Assembly: GCA_002071485.1 (NCBI GenBank)
Contig: MWFF01000123.1
Coordinates: 1-49,674 of the forward strand
DNA: 49,674 bases
From: Verrucomicrobia bacterium ADurb.Bin006
GTDB taxonomy: Bacteria > Verrucomicrobiota > Verrucomicrobiia > Limisphaerales > J093
Direction: 5' to 3'
A program made the position numbers and the translations under genes. Below the pieces are notes generated by a model, which was given only the letters and a program-made list of their open reading frames with translations, made no database searches and had not been told where the DNA came from. Numbering within the stretch: position 1 is the stretch's first letter; every line of letters starts with the position of its first letter. This document shows positions 8,985-16,245 of this stretch, piece after piece.

Positions 8985-10583
8985 CTACTCGGCGCTCGTG
9001 AGCGCGATAGCCTCGGCGACGGTCTTGATTCCCACGGGCTGCTTGTCGCCAAACGGACCGTCCGAACTGCCGGATGGCCACGTGGCGGGATCGGCGTAGC
9101 GACCGTCGTCCTTGAACTCCTTCTGCAAGCGGACCAGCTCCGCTTTCAATTCGGCAAACCTGGCCGCGACTTCGGAGCGCTGGGCCTCCACCGGCGAGTG
9201 CAGCAGGTTGTGTTGCTCGGCAGGGTCCTTGACCAGATCGAACATCTCGTAGGCGTCCTGTTTCCAGTAGTAGATGAGCTTGTGCGTGGCTGTGCGGACG
9301 CCGAGATGAGCGGCCGTGTTGTGATGGCCGGGGTCGTGGTAGTAGCGGTAGTAGACACTCGACCGCCAGTCGGACGGCGCCGCGCCGCGCAGCAGCGGAA
9401 CTAGGGATCGGCCCTGCATGGACTCGGGAACGGGCAGGCCTGCCAGGTCGAGAAACGTCGGCGCAAGGTCAATGTTGGCGACCAACTGCGAGGGGGTGTG
9501 GCCGGCCTGAAGTCCGGGGCCGCGCGCCAGTAACGGGACGCGCAGGCCGGGCTCGTACATGAAGCGCTTGTCGTAGAGCCCCAGATCGCCAAGATACCAC
9601 CCGTTGTCCGCCGAGTAGATGACAACGGTGTTCGCAGCCAGGCCGACCTGGTCCAGGTAGTCCAGGATTCTCCCGACGCCGTCGTCCACGCCCTGCACGC
9701 ACGCCAGATAATCCTGCATGTAGCGCTGGTACTTCCAGCGGACAAGGTCCTTGCCGGTCAGCGTCTTGCCGTCCACCGACAGTTCCATCGGCACCTCCTG
9801 CAGCCATTGGTTGCGGGCGGGGCCTTTGAGATCGGACGGCGGCTCGAGCTTGAGATCGCGGCGGGTCAGGTCCCGGGCGATTGTCTGACGGTTCCGGGGA
9901 AGCGCCGCGGGGCGCGTGGCGTAGTCGTCCCAGAGCGTGTCGGGCTCCGGTATGACCTTGTTCTGAAAAAGCGCCTTGTTCCGTTCATCGGGCTCCCACG
10001 CCCGGTGCGGGGCCTTCTGATGCAGCATCAGAAAGAACGGTTTGTCCTGCGGACGCGTCTTCAACCACTCGATGCCCAGGTCCGTGGTGATGTCCGTGCA
10101 ATGACCCTGAATAGTGAGCTGGCGTCCGGACACCAGGAACGCCGGATTCCAATACGCCCCTTGGCCGGGCAGGACAATCCAACGATCGAAGCCGGTCGGA
10201 TCGGAGCCCAGATGCCACTTGCCGATCATCCCGGTGTGGTAGCCGCCGGCTTGCAGCCGCTTGGCGACATGATCGCGCGCGCCGTCGAACCGGTTGAACA
10301 CCGGCACGCCGTTCACATGCGAGTATTGCCCCGTGAGCAGCGTCGCGCGACTCGGTGTGCAGATCGAGTTGACGACAAAGGAATTGAGGAAGCGCACGCC
10401 GTCCCTGGCAAGCCGATCGATGTGCGGCGTCTGATTGACCTTCGATCCGTACGCCGAGATCGCATGCTCGGCATGGTCATCCGAAAAGATGAAAAGAATG
10501 TTCGGCCGAACGGAGTCCGCGGCTCGCAGCGGAACAATCGCCAGAAGCATCAGGCCGCCGAGGAGACAGAGCTTGCTTTTCAT
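8985..10583 (-). CDS. Secreted sulfatase, formylglycine type (family S1)
   Basis: 532-residue alkaline-phosphatase-superfamily sulfatase that hydrolyses a sulfate ester, probably on a polysaccharide. A Sec signal peptide (residues 1-22) leads into the metal-binding strand FIFSDDH (D35, D36). The formylglycine signature C75-T-P-S-R follows, with GKWHLG and the ADNGWYLGDLG segment further on. C-terminal subdomain (about residues 430-500) contains the usual HKLIYYW strand. Length is typical. The Cys must be oxidised by FGE or anSME, neither of which is in the window. The methyltransferase gene ends 5 bp upstream in the same direction, so the two may be co-transcribed. The substrate cannot be told from the sequence; heparan, mucin or algal sulfatases of S1 are all possible. 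ATG at 10583 fits the signal peptide; an upstream ATG at 10604 is less likely. Confidence 0.88.
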   Translation of the reverse strand: MKSKLCLLGGLMLLAIVPLRAADSVRPNILFIFSDDHAEHAISAYGSKVNQTPHIDRLARDGVRFLNSFVVNSICTPSRATLLTGQYSHVNGVPVFNRFDGARDHVAKRLQAGGYHTGMIGKWHLGSDPTGFDRWIVLPGQGAYWNPAFLVSGRQLTIQGHCTDITTDLGIEWLKTRPQDKPFFLMLHQKAPHRAWEPDERNKALFQNKVIPEPDTLWDDYATRPAALPRNRQTIARDLTRRDLKLEPPSDLKGPARNQWLQEVPMELSVDGKTLTGKDLVRWKYQRYMQDYLACVQGVDDGVGRILDYLDQVGLAANTVVIYSADNGWYLGDLGLYDKRFMYEPGLRVPLLARGPGLQAGHTPSQLVANIDLAPTFLDLAGLPVPESMQGRSLVPLLRGAAPSDWRSSVYYRYYHDPGHHNTAAHLGVRTATHKLIYYWKQDAYEMFDLVKDPAEQHNLLHSPVEAQRSEVAARFAELKAELVRLQKEFKDDGRYADPATWPSGSSDGPFGDKQPVGIKTVAEAIALTSAE

Positions 10584-10588
10584 GGTCG

Positions 10589-11254
10589 TCAATGTGGAAT
10601 GCATGAATCCTGTCGCGCAGTCCCGCCGCGCGCGCCCGCCTCGGCCTTCAGGAGGAACAGGTCCGCGCGATCCACCGCCTCTCTGACCTCGAGCCCAACT
10701 GGCCGCAGCAGGGCAGGCCAGCGCGCCGCCGGCGGGAGGTGGTCGTGGCCGACCGCTCCGCCCAGGCTTTGGTGGAAGGCGTTGAGCTGGCGGCTGCCGG
10801 AGAGGTGCAGCACGAGAAGCTGGCCGCCGGGCTTGAGATGCCGGGCCATCCGCCGCAGCGCCGCCGCCTGGTCCCGGAAATGGGGAAACGCATGGAAACA
10901 CAACACCCGGTCGAAAGACCCCTCGAACGGTTCCTCACCGCAGATGTCCAGAAGCACAAACTTGGCGTCCACGCCGCGCGCTCGCGCCTGCGCCAGCATC
11001 GCCTCCGAGAAATCGACCGCCACAACCCGGCCCGGCCTCACCGTGTCGGCCAGCCAGCCGGTGATCTGTCCCGTGCCGCAACCCACCTCGAGGAGATCGA
11101 GGCCCGCCTTCAACCCCAGACGCCCATCGAGTTCCCGAAGCCGGCGCATCGTCGCGTCCGGATCGGGGCCTGTCCGGTCCCAGGTCGGGGCCTGGCGGTC
11201 GAAGTAGGCGATGCGCGGGTCGCGGGCCGGCGTGGATCCGTGGGCGCGGTTCAT
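10589..11254 (-). CDS. Class I SAM-dependent methyltransferase
   Basis: 221-residue methyltransferase of the UbiE/Methyltransf_11 type. Motif I is LLEVGCGTGQITGWL, followed by an acidic strand-2 residue in VVAVDFSEAML, the DRVLCFHAFPHF motif and LKPGGQLLVLHL. The substrate is unknown. The start ATG at 11254 gives a normal length; a longer frame reaches 11338 but lacks conserved residues. It is divergent from the metal-transport operon starting at 11390 and shares its 135-bp control region, so co-regulation with that operon is possible. It also lies 5 bp upstream of the sulfatase gene. Confidence 0.8.
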   Translation of the reverse strand: MNRAHGSTPARDPRIAYFDRQAPTWDRTGPDPDATMRRLRELDGRLGLKAGLDLLEVGCGTGQITGWLADTVRPGRVVAVDFSEAMLAQARARGVDAKFVLLDICGEEPFEGSFDRVLCFHAFPHFRDQAAALRRMARHLKPGGQLLVLHLSGSRQLNAFHQSLGGAVGHDHLPPAARWPALLRPVGLEVREAVDRADLFLLKAEAGARGGTARQDSCIPH

Positions 11255-11389
11255 ACTATTCTTTTTGGGTTGCGTAACACGGCATTCCTGGTAACATGCT
11301 TCGCATCGACAGTAATACTGGCGCGCGCGGCCAGTCAAGCCTCCCCTGCGCGCGCGCCGCGGGGCAGCGGGGGCTTAGGGACAACGAGA
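11255..11389. promoter_or_regulatory. Divergent control region of the metal-uptake operon
   Basis: 135 bp between the methyltransferase and the operon start. Three similar heptamers run on the plus strand: GTAACAC at 11274-11280, GTAACAT at 11291-11297 and GTAATAC at 11312-11318. The last sits in the perfect 11-base palindrome CAGTAATACTG (11310-11320). GTAACAC resembles half-sites proposed for NikR operators in some bacteria, but the copies here are direct rather than inverted repeats. TAATACT could also act as a -10 hexamer. Confidence 0.35.
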
Positions 11390-12559
11390 ATGAAATCGAA
11401 AATGGTCATGTCATTTGAATCCGCCGCGCGCCAGATTGCAATGGCAATCGCTTTCTGCGCGGTCGCGGCGCCGGCTCTGGCGCAGACTGAGACGCACGCC
11501 GCCCTCCAGGCGGTCAACAGCGTGGGGGCAAGCACGTGGAACGGGTCATTCCCGTTCACGCTGCGGGGAGTGCTGCTGTGCAATCCGGACGAGATGCTCG
11601 ATGCCACGCCGCAATTCCTGCCGTGGGCCAACGGGGCCAACCAGTATCGGATGGGTGGCGAATGGCAGGTGGCTTTCCAGGCCGTGGACCCGGGCGACCG
11701 GGGCGGGACGATGTGCTGGATGGGGCAGAACTACGGCAACCAGCCCTGGATTCACGAGAGCGATCTGAGCTACGACAACGAGGCCTGGGTGCGGGAGGTC
11801 CTGCGGCTCAGTTTCGATCCCTCGAGCCTGCGCCAGTACCGCGCCGGCGACCTGATCGAGGTAACGGCCCGCCAGGCGCTGTTTTACGGCGGTAAACGCA
11901 ACATCAACGAAGGACACGATATCGACCCCGCCTTTGATTTCAACATCCGGCTCGTGACGCCCAACTACGGCCTTCCAGCGCCCGAAGTGATCACCCTCGC
12001 CGATGTCATGCTGCCGGGCGGCAGCGCGGACGATCCTGCATCGTGGCCGGCCATTTTTGACCCGACTCGCGCCACGGGGGGCGAGCATTATCAAGGCATG
12101 CGGGTGCGCCTGAACAACCTCACGCTCGTGACGACAAACGGATGGAACCCCACGAACAGTTGGGCGATGCGGCGCTGCACTGTCACCGACAACGAAGGAC
12201 GGTTCTTCTGGCTGCGCCATCCGCGCTTCAGCCTTGGCGCGGCCCCGGCCGGCCGGTTCGATGCCGTCGGCATCTTCAACCAGGAATCCGGTTCCGGCAG
12301 CCAGGGCACCAATGGGTACGAGCTGTTCGTGCAGCAGGTAATCCCGCAAGAGCCGCCGGTGCTCGGCATCGCCAACACCGTCGCCCTCTCATGGCCCGTC
12401 AGCGGCGCGGCCTATCAGCTCGAATCTCGCGCTGACGTGAATTCGACCGAGTGGTCGGCGGTGACGAACAGGCCGGCGGAGATCGAGGGCCGGAACACGG
12501 TTCTTGTGCCGCCCGCCCCCGATCCGCACCAGGTGTACCGGCTGAGGAAGACGAACTGA
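11390..12559 (+). CDS. Secreted protein, first gene of the nickel-type uptake operon
   Basis: 389-residue exported protein of unknown function. Signal peptide at residues 1-31 (hydrophobic IAMAIAFCAVAAPALAQ). The middle (about residues 200-310) has the pattern of an OB-fold-like beta barrel, with a GRFDAVGIFNQ turn and a YELFVQQV strand, similar in feel to surface nuclease-associated domains. The last ~60 residues (VALSWPVSGAAYQLES to VYRLRK) match the FnIII-like C-terminal domain common on verrucomicrobial surface proteins. It lies 8 bp upstream of the pseudopilin gene and heads a run of overlapping genes for a metal ABC transporter and NikR, so a role in metal capture at the cell surface is inferred from context only. 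Cys and His residues are few, so it is not an obvious metal chelator. Confidence 0.6.
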   Translation: MKSKMVMSFESAARQIAMAIAFCAVAAPALAQTETHAALQAVNSVGASTWNGSFPFTLRGVLLCNPDEMLDATPQFLPWANGANQYRMGGEWQVAFQAVDPGDRGGTMCWMGQNYGNQPWIHESDLSYDNEAWVREVLRLSFDPSSLRQYRAGDLIEVTARQALFYGGKRNINEGHDIDPAFDFNIRLVTPNYGLPAPEVITLADVMLPGGSADDPASWPAIFDPTRATGGEHYQGMRVRLNNLTLVTTNGWNPTNSWAMRRCTVTDNEGRFFWLRHPRFSLGAAPAGRFDAVGIFNQESGSGSQGTNGYELFVQQVIPQEPPVLGIANTVALSWPVSGAAYQLESRADVNSTEWSAVTNRPAEIEGRNTVLVPPAPDPHQVYRLRKTN

Positions 12560-12567
12560 CGCCTCTC

Positions 12568-13215
12568 ATGCGCGCGGCGAACCAACGATCCGCGGGATTC
12601 ACACTGGTCGAATTGCTGGTGGTGATGGCCGTCATTGCCAGCCTCGCCGGCCTGCTGTTGCCCGCGCTGGCGCGCGCCAAGGAGAAGGCCAAGGTCATCA
12701 AAGTCCACGCTGAACTCTACGGCGTCGGCCTCGCGCTCGAGATGTACTCTGACGACCACGGCGGCCAGTTGCCGCCCGTGCGCGTCGACTGCAACAGTGA
12801 TCTGTCCGCCCACTGGTGCCAGTTTCCGGTCGAACTGGCCCAGGAAGGATACCTCGCCCGCGGCAGCAAGCCCGGCCTGGCCGCCAACATGCAGGATGCG
12901 TTCAATCCCGGCCACACCTACAAGTACGCCACCCCCGGCCCGCAACTGCTCAACGGCTCCGCCGGCGGCAATTACAGGCTCTGGGTTCCCGACGATTTTC
13001 CCAACTGCGCCAGCGCGTCCGGCAAGTACTACTCGAACCGGATCGACTCCCCCGTGCGGTGGGTCCTCTGGAGCCTGGGACCGCGTCCGGACAGTGACAG
13101 GACCCAGGACAGCCACGCGCCGATCACCAGCCGCAGTTGGTACCGGCGCGCGGGGGAAGGCGGCGTCATCGCCCGCATCGCCACGCGCGAGACGATGCAG
13201 TTCAAGACGCCATGA
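12568..13215 (+). CDS. Type II pseudopilin-like protein in the metal-uptake operon
   Basis: 215-residue protein with a textbook type IV prepilin/pseudopilin N-terminus: a short basic leader ending in G10, then FTLVELLVVMAVIASLAGLL with E15 at position 5 of the mature chain, followed by an amphipathic helix with ARAKEKAK. The globular domain contains a conserved-looking DCN...HWCQF stretch (two Cys and a His) and is otherwise unlike classical GspG. Verrucomicrobia carry many such proteins, but this one sits inside a metal-transport operon: 8 bp after the secreted protein and overlapping the substrate-binding lipoprotein gene by 4 bp (ATGA). A part in assembling a surface or trans-periplasmic metal-delivery structure is inference. 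Confidence 0.75.
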   Translation: MRAANQRSAGFTLVELLVVMAVIASLAGLLLPALARAKEKAKVIKVHAELYGVGLALEMYSDDHGGQLPPVRVDCNSDLSAHWCQFPVELAQEGYLARGSKPGLAANMQDAFNPGHTYKYATPGPQLLNGSAGGNYRLWVPDDFPNCASASGKYYSNRIDSPVRWVLWSLGPRPDSDRTQDSHAPITSRSWYRRAGEGGVIARIATRETMQFKTP

Positions 13216-14045
13216 TCCGGCCGCTGCTTCGAATGTGCGCGACAGCCGCGCTGGGACTGCTGATCCTGCCGAGCTGCCGCCGGGCCGCGCCGCCGGCGGA
13301 TGTTCCGCGCATCGCCACGACGACCTCCTACCTAGAAGCCGCCGCGTCCGACCTGCTGGGTGACACCTTGAGCATCGTCCGACTCGCCGAACCCGGCACC
13401 TGCCCGGGGCACTTCGACATGCGCCCCAGCCAGATCGCCGCCCTGCGCCAGTGCCGCGCCTTGTTCCGATTCGACTTTCAGAAAGGCCTCGATGCGAAGT
13501 TTCATGGGGCGGACGACCCTTTGCGTGTCACCTCGGTGAGCCTTCCGCGCGGGATGGGGCGGCCGGACAGCTACCTTTTGGCCTGTCGCCAGATGGCCGA
13601 TGCGCTGAGCGCGCTCGAACTGGTCTCCCGAACCGAGGCCGAGACACGCCTGCGGGAAATCGCGGACCGGCTCGACGCCTTGTCCCGCGATGCCACAAAC
13701 CGCGTGAGGGGCGCCGGATTGAGAGGCGTGGCTGTGATCGCCAGCGTGCGGCAGCGCGACTTCTGTGAATGGCTCGGCCTCGATGTCGTGGCCACCTTCA
13801 GTGCCGCCGACGCCGCCGGCATCGGTGAAATCGAGCAGGCCATCGCGGCGGGCAAGCTGGCCTCCGTCAAGCTGGTCATCGCCAACCTCCCCGAGGGCCG
13901 GAGGACGGCCGATGCCTTGGCGGAGCGGCTCGAAGCGGGCGTGATCGTGTTCGAGAACTTCCCCCTGGTGCGCAACGGACGCGTCTCGTTCGACGCCATG
14001 CTCGAAGCGAATGTCGACGCCCTGGCGCGCGCGGCGCTTCCATGA
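13212..14045 (+). CDS. ZnuA-like metal-binding lipoprotein, probably for nickel
   Basis: 277-residue solute-binding protein of the ZnuA/cluster A-I family of metal ABC transporters. A lipoprotein signal peptide ends in the lipobox LPSC (C22). The family fold is recognisable from ATTTSYLEAAASDLLGD onward, with the long linking helix at about residues 140-165 and the second lobe after residue 170. The metal-site segments differ from zinc or manganese members: GTCPGHFDM (C64, H67) replaces the usual PH motif, SYLLACRQM (C125) stands where DPHxW is expected, and RDFCEWLGL (C185) replaces the HxAFxY His. E248 in VIVFENF may match the last acidic ligand. A Cys-rich site plus the adjacent NikR suggests nickel, but copper or another soft metal is possible. 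It overlaps both neighbouring genes by 4 bp. Confidence 0.75.
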   Translation: MIRPLLRMCATAALGLLILPSCRRAAPPADVPRIATTTSYLEAAASDLLGDTLSIVRLAEPGTCPGHFDMRPSQIAALRQCRALFRFDFQKGLDAKFHGADDPLRVTSVSLPRGMGRPDSYLLACRQMADALSALELVSRTEAETRLREIADRLDALSRDATNRVRGAGLRGVAVIASVRQRDFCEWLGLDVVATFSAADAAGIGEIEQAIAAGKLASVKLVIANLPEGRRTADALAERLEAGVIVFENFPLVRNGRVSFDAMLEANVDALARAALP

Positions 14046-14845
14046 CGCGCGCAGCCGTCGAAGTCCGCAGCCTCGTCGTCCGTGCCGGACATCGCTGGAT
14101 GCTCGATATCGAGCATCTGCGGGTCGATCTGGGCAGCGTGGTCGCGCTCATGGGGCCGAACGGTGCGGGCAAAACCACGTTGCTCCGGGCCTGTCTCGGC
14201 CTGGCGCGTCCCGCGCGCGGCAGCTGCACGGTGCTCGGAGTGGACGTGGGCGGGCTGCATGGCCCCGGTCTGGCCAGTCTGCGCCGCCGGATCGGCTACG
14301 TGCCGCAGTTGCTTCCGGTGCGCAGCGAGTTGCCGTTGACGGTGCGCGAAGTGGCCGCCATCGGCCGCACCGCGCACGCCGGCCTGTTCCATGCGCTGAC
14401 CGGGGAGGATTGGCGGGTTGTGAATGGATGGCTTGAGCGCCTCGAGTTGACGGCGCTGGCCGACCGCGCCTTCAGCCAGGTGTCGGGCGGCGAGCAGCGC
14501 AAGGCGATTATTGCGCGGGCCATGGCGCAGGACCCGGAGTTGCTCCTGCTCGATGAACCCACGGCCAACCTGGATTTGGGCTGGCGCGAGCGCATTGTCG
14601 ATACGGTGCAGTCTCTCCACACCCAAACGCGCATCAGCGTCCTCCTCGTCTGCCACGAGTTGGAAGTTCTGCCGCCGGCCTGTCGCAAGGTCATCCTGCT
14701 CGAAGGCGGGCGAGTTTCGGCGTCCGGCTCGCCCGAAACGGTGTTCACCACCGCGCGCGTGTCGCAACTCTACGGCGCGGGCCTGCGCGCGGTGCATGAG
14801 GGCGGACGCCACGCCGTGGTGCCGGGAGGATCGGCCCATGATTGA
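14042..14845 (+). CDS. Metal ABC transporter ATP-binding protein (ZnuC/MntB-like)
   Basis: 267-residue ATPase that powers the metal importer. Walker A GPNGAGKTT (residues 38-46), Q-loop near GYVPQLLPV, signature VSGGEQRK, Walker B ELLLLDEPTANLD and the H-switch in LLVCHELE are all present. Best match by eye is the ZnuC/MntB branch of ABC ATPases, consistent with its ZnuA-like and ZnuB-like neighbours. It overlaps the lipoprotein gene by 4 bp and the permease gene by 8 bp, so the three are translationally coupled. Confidence 0.88.
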   Translation: MTRAAVEVRSLVVRAGHRWMLDIEHLRVDLGSVVALMGPNGAGKTTLLRACLGLARPARGSCTVLGVDVGGLHGPGLASLRRRIGYVPQLLPVRSELPLTVREVAAIGRTAHAGLFHALTGEDWRVVNGWLERLELTALADRAFSQVSGGEQRKAIIARAMAQDPELLLLDEPTANLDLGWRERIVDTVQSLHTQTRISVLLVCHELEVLPPACRKVILLEGGRVSASGSPETVFTTARVSQLYGAGLRAVHEGGRHAVVPGGSAHD

Positions 14846-15656
14846 CCTCGTGTTCTGGGCTCCCGTGATGACCGGAGGCGCCCTGGCCGGCGCCTCGAGC
14901 GGCGTGCTCGGCACCTTCATCGTCGGCATGCGGATTCCCTTCCTGGGCGTCTGCGTAGCCCACGCCGCCCTTGCCGGCGCTGTCTTCGGCGGCCTGGCCG
15001 GCCTCGAAGGACAGCAACTCCTCCTGCCCGCGCTTGCCGGCGCGGTGCTGACCGCCCTGGCGCTGGGACTGCTCAACCCCCAACGCGCCCATCTGGACGA
15101 CAACACGGTCTTGAGCTTTCTCTTCTCGGCCACGATGGGACTGGCCTTTCTCGGCATCGGGCTCTACGCCATCATGGGCAGGAGCGACAACGATGTGCGC
15201 AGCCTCCTCTGGGGCAGCCTCAACTTCTGCCGGTGGAGGGACGTCCGCCTGATGCTGGCCGCCTCGACCGCCCTGGCCATCTACGTCGTCCTCTTCTTCA
15301 AAGAACTGCGTGCCATCCTATTCTCCCGCGCCGACGCCGAAGCGTCAGGCATCCGCGCCACAGCCGTCTGGACGGGCTTCCTCATCCTGACAGCCGCAAC
15401 GCTGACGGTGAACTTCCAGACAGTGGGCGGCCTGATGATCTACAGCCTGATCTGCAACCCGGCCGCGGCGGCATTCCAGTTGACGCGCGGCTGCGGGCCG
15501 GTGCTTGCGCTCGCGGCGGTGTTCGGCGCGGCCAGCGGCCTGGGCGGTTTTTTGATCGCGGCAGGCACCGACCTGCCCAGCGGCGCGGTGATCGTGCTGG
15601 TGTCCTCGGCCCTGCTCGGGGTCGCCGCGATGATCGGCCACCGAGGGCGGCGCTAA
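14838..15656 (+). CDS. Metal ABC transporter permease (ZnuB-like)
   Basis: 272-residue ABC-3 family integral membrane permease with about eight predicted transmembrane segments. Typical family features include the N-terminal GVLGTFIVGMRIPFLGVCVAHA region, the LLWGSLNF loop and the cytoplasmic coupling region AEASGIRATAVWTG. It would form the channel for the lipoprotein and ATPase encoded just upstream. The ATG at 14838 overlaps the end of the ATPase gene by 8 bp. A 151-bp gap with a strong hairpin follows before nikR. Confidence 0.87.
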   Translation: MIDLVFWAPVMTGGALAGASSGVLGTFIVGMRIPFLGVCVAHAALAGAVFGGLAGLEGQQLLLPALAGAVLTALALGLLNPQRAHLDDNTVLSFLFSATMGLAFLGIGLYAIMGRSDNDVRSLLWGSLNFCRWRDVRLMLAASTALAIYVVLFFKELRAILFSRADAEASGIRATAVWTGFLILTAATLTVNFQTVGGLMIYSLICNPAAAAFQLTRGCGPVLALAAVFGAASGLGGFLIAAGTDLPSGAVIVLVSSALLGVAAMIGHRGRR

Positions 15657-15750
15657 CCCGCACATTTCACACCCTGTCGGTGCGCATGGCGGTCAGACTT
15701 CGCAAGAGGACCGCCATGCGGGTTAGGAGTCCCCGCGAAGCGTGTGAAAT
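15655..15750. repeat. Nested inverted repeat between the metal permease and nikR
   Basis: Outer arms ATTTCACAC (15664-15672) and GTGTGAAAT (15742-15750) enclose a perfect 12-bp stem: CGCATGGCGGTC (15683-15694) with GACCGCCATGCG (15709-15720), 14-base loop. It lacks a U-tract, so it may be an attenuator, mRNA-stabilising hairpin or REP-like repeat. The left end, read on the minus strand (GGTGTGAAATGTGCGGGTT, 15655-15673), recurs with one mismatch at 23297-23315, which favours a dispersed repeat over a NikR operator. Confidence 0.7.
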
Positions 15751-15807
15751 CACCGCCGGTTGACGCGCCATTTGACGCCCACCTGGCATCTGGTAAGGTC
15801 CCCCGCC

Positions 15808-16245
15808 ATGAGAGCCAAAGGCACCAAGGGCGTGGCCCGCTTCAGCATTTCACTGCCGGGCGAGTTGGCCGAGCAGTTGGACCGCATGACCCGCGAGAAG
15901 GGTTACGACAACCGATCGTTGGCCATCGGGGACATGATTCGCGCGCACCTGGTCGAGCATCGACAGCGACTCGGCGACGAGGAAATCGCCGGCACCATCA
16001 CCCTCCTCTACGATCATCACCAGCGACACGTCCAGACCGCGCTCACCGACATTCAGCACGACCATCACACGGTCATCATCGCCACCCTGCACGTCCACCT
16101 GGACCACCACAACTGCATGGAAGTGCTCGCCGTCCGAGGCAAGGCGGCCCCGATCAAGCGGATTGCCGACGAACTGATCGCCGCCAAGGGCGTGAAGCAC
16201 GGCAAGCTGACCGTCACCAGCACCGGCAAAGACCTGCCGGGTTAG
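15808..16245 (+). CDS. nikR: Nickel-responsive transcriptional regulator NikR
   Basis: 145-residue ribbon-helix-helix repressor with a C-terminal ACT-like nickel-binding domain. RHH DNA-binding domain: residues 9-50 (ARFSISLPGEL, then the GYDNRSLAI turn). The four square-planar nickel ligands of E. coli NikR (H76, H87, H89, C95) map with exact spacing onto H84, H95, H97 and C103. Extra His residues (HDHH, LDHH) are as in typical NikR. NikR normally represses nickel importers when nickel is plentiful, so it is expected to control the ABC operon directly upstream. It has its own 151-bp leader, which may hold a separate promoter. Its stop codon overlaps the convergent sulfatase gene by 4 bp. The ATG at 15808 gives a normal N-terminus. 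Confidence 0.93.
   Translation: MRAKGTKGVARFSISLPGELAEQLDRMTREKGYDNRSLAIGDMIRAHLVEHRQRLGDEEIAGTITLLYDHHQRHVQTALTDIQHDHHTVIIATLHVHLDHHNCMEVLAVRGKAAPIKRIADELIAAKGVKHGKLTVTSTGKDLPG

Noticed and set aside
6766..9081. 771-residue minus-strand open frame opposite hrpA
   Set aside because: GC-bias shadow; the plus strand encodes conserved HrpA sequence throughout.
15683..15720. Hairpin before nikR considered as a NikR operator
   Set aside because: No GTATGA-type half-sites, and part of the element recurs after an unrelated gene, so a repeat is likelier.
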